Part shown: positions 4,958 to 5,031 of the stretch, piece after piece
Numbering within the stretch: the stretch's first letter is position 1
How the letters are laid out: every line of letters starts with the position of its first letter
DNA from: an uncultured Clostridia bacterium
GTDB taxonomy: Bacteria; Bacillota; Clostridia; Oscillospirales; Acutalibacteraceae
Assembly: GCA_947565265.1 (NCBI GenBank)
Contig: CANOFK010000112.1
Location: 1 to 5,031, forward strand
DNA length: 5,031 nt
Reading direction: 5' to 3'
Position numbers and translations under genes: made by a program
The notes under the pieces: model-generated
Database searches by the model: none
The model's input: only the letters and a program-made list of their open reading frames with translations
What the model was told of the DNA's origin: nothing

Positions 4958-5031
4958 ATGACGAAATTTTGGCCTCCGGCGTGGGCGTTGATTCTCGGCT
5001 GCCGCCTCGGTCGGCGACGGGAAATCGCCAC
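4958..5031 (+). CDS. Possible 5' end of an unidentified rightward ORF (partial)
   Basis: An ATG at 4958 follows AGGGGAG (4948-4954), somewhat close at 3 nt, and stays open to the edge of the window for 24 codons (MTKFWPPAWALILGCRLGRR and on). I do not recognise the product; it has a short hydrophobic patch (about 5-15) followed by arginines. The opposite strand is also open here in all three frames until stops at 4958-4956 or further left, so the coding strand is uncertain, and the stretch contains short inverted repeats such as GGCGA/TCGCC (5013-5029). It may be non-coding repeat DNA. Confidence 0.22.
   Translation, partial: MTKFWPPAWALILGCRLGRRREIA

Overview
The window reads as a GC-rich, low-oxygen Gram-positive chromosome segment, most likely from a gut clostridium of the Oscillospiraceae/Flavonifractor type. 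The grounds are the high GC with strong AGGAGG-type ribosome sites, sigma-A promoters of TTGnnn/TATAAT form, an S-layer-homology (SLH) L,D-transpeptidase, and a small two-helix membrane protein that resembles families known mainly from Clostridia. This assignment is inference; no rRNA or other marker gene is present.

Layout, left to right. (1) 61-2004, minus: an exported 647-residue cell-wall enzyme with a signal peptide, a Glu/Ser/Pro/Ala hexapeptide spacer, an InlB-like module, three SLH modules, glycine/aromatic wall-binding repeats and a C-terminal YkuD L,D-transpeptidase domain. (2) 2005-2325: a 321-bp divergent intergenic region with a leftward promoter for the transpeptidase, a rightward promoter for the next gene, and several dyad symmetries. 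(3) 2326-2865, plus: a 179-residue two-helix membrane protein with a cytoplasmic-type C-terminal domain, probably DUF6106-like. (4) 2876-2907: a strong hairpin with T-tracts on both strands that can end both converging transcription units. (5) 2970-4181, minus: alanine racemase (alr). (6) 4244-4738, minus: methylated-DNA-protein-cysteine methyltransferase (ogt), 62 bp upstream of alr on the same strand. (7) 4739-5031: a leader and promoter region with two promoter-like signals facing each other, a short leader ORF with a good ribosome site, GC-rich hairpins, and at the right edge an unidentified sequence open on both strands.

How they fit together. Alanine racemase makes the D-Ala needed for peptidoglycan stem peptides, and the L,D-transpeptidase remodels or cross-links those peptides outside the cell, so two of the four clear genes serve the wall. 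ogt repairs O6-alkylguanine and probably shares a transcript with alr, although alr also has its own near-consensus promoter whose -35 box lies in the last codons of ogt. The genes are ordinary families. The less ordinary material is in the modular wall enzyme (repeat spacer, possible lipobox, cysteine-rich tail) and in the leader region of ogt. I found no convincing new multi-gene system here.
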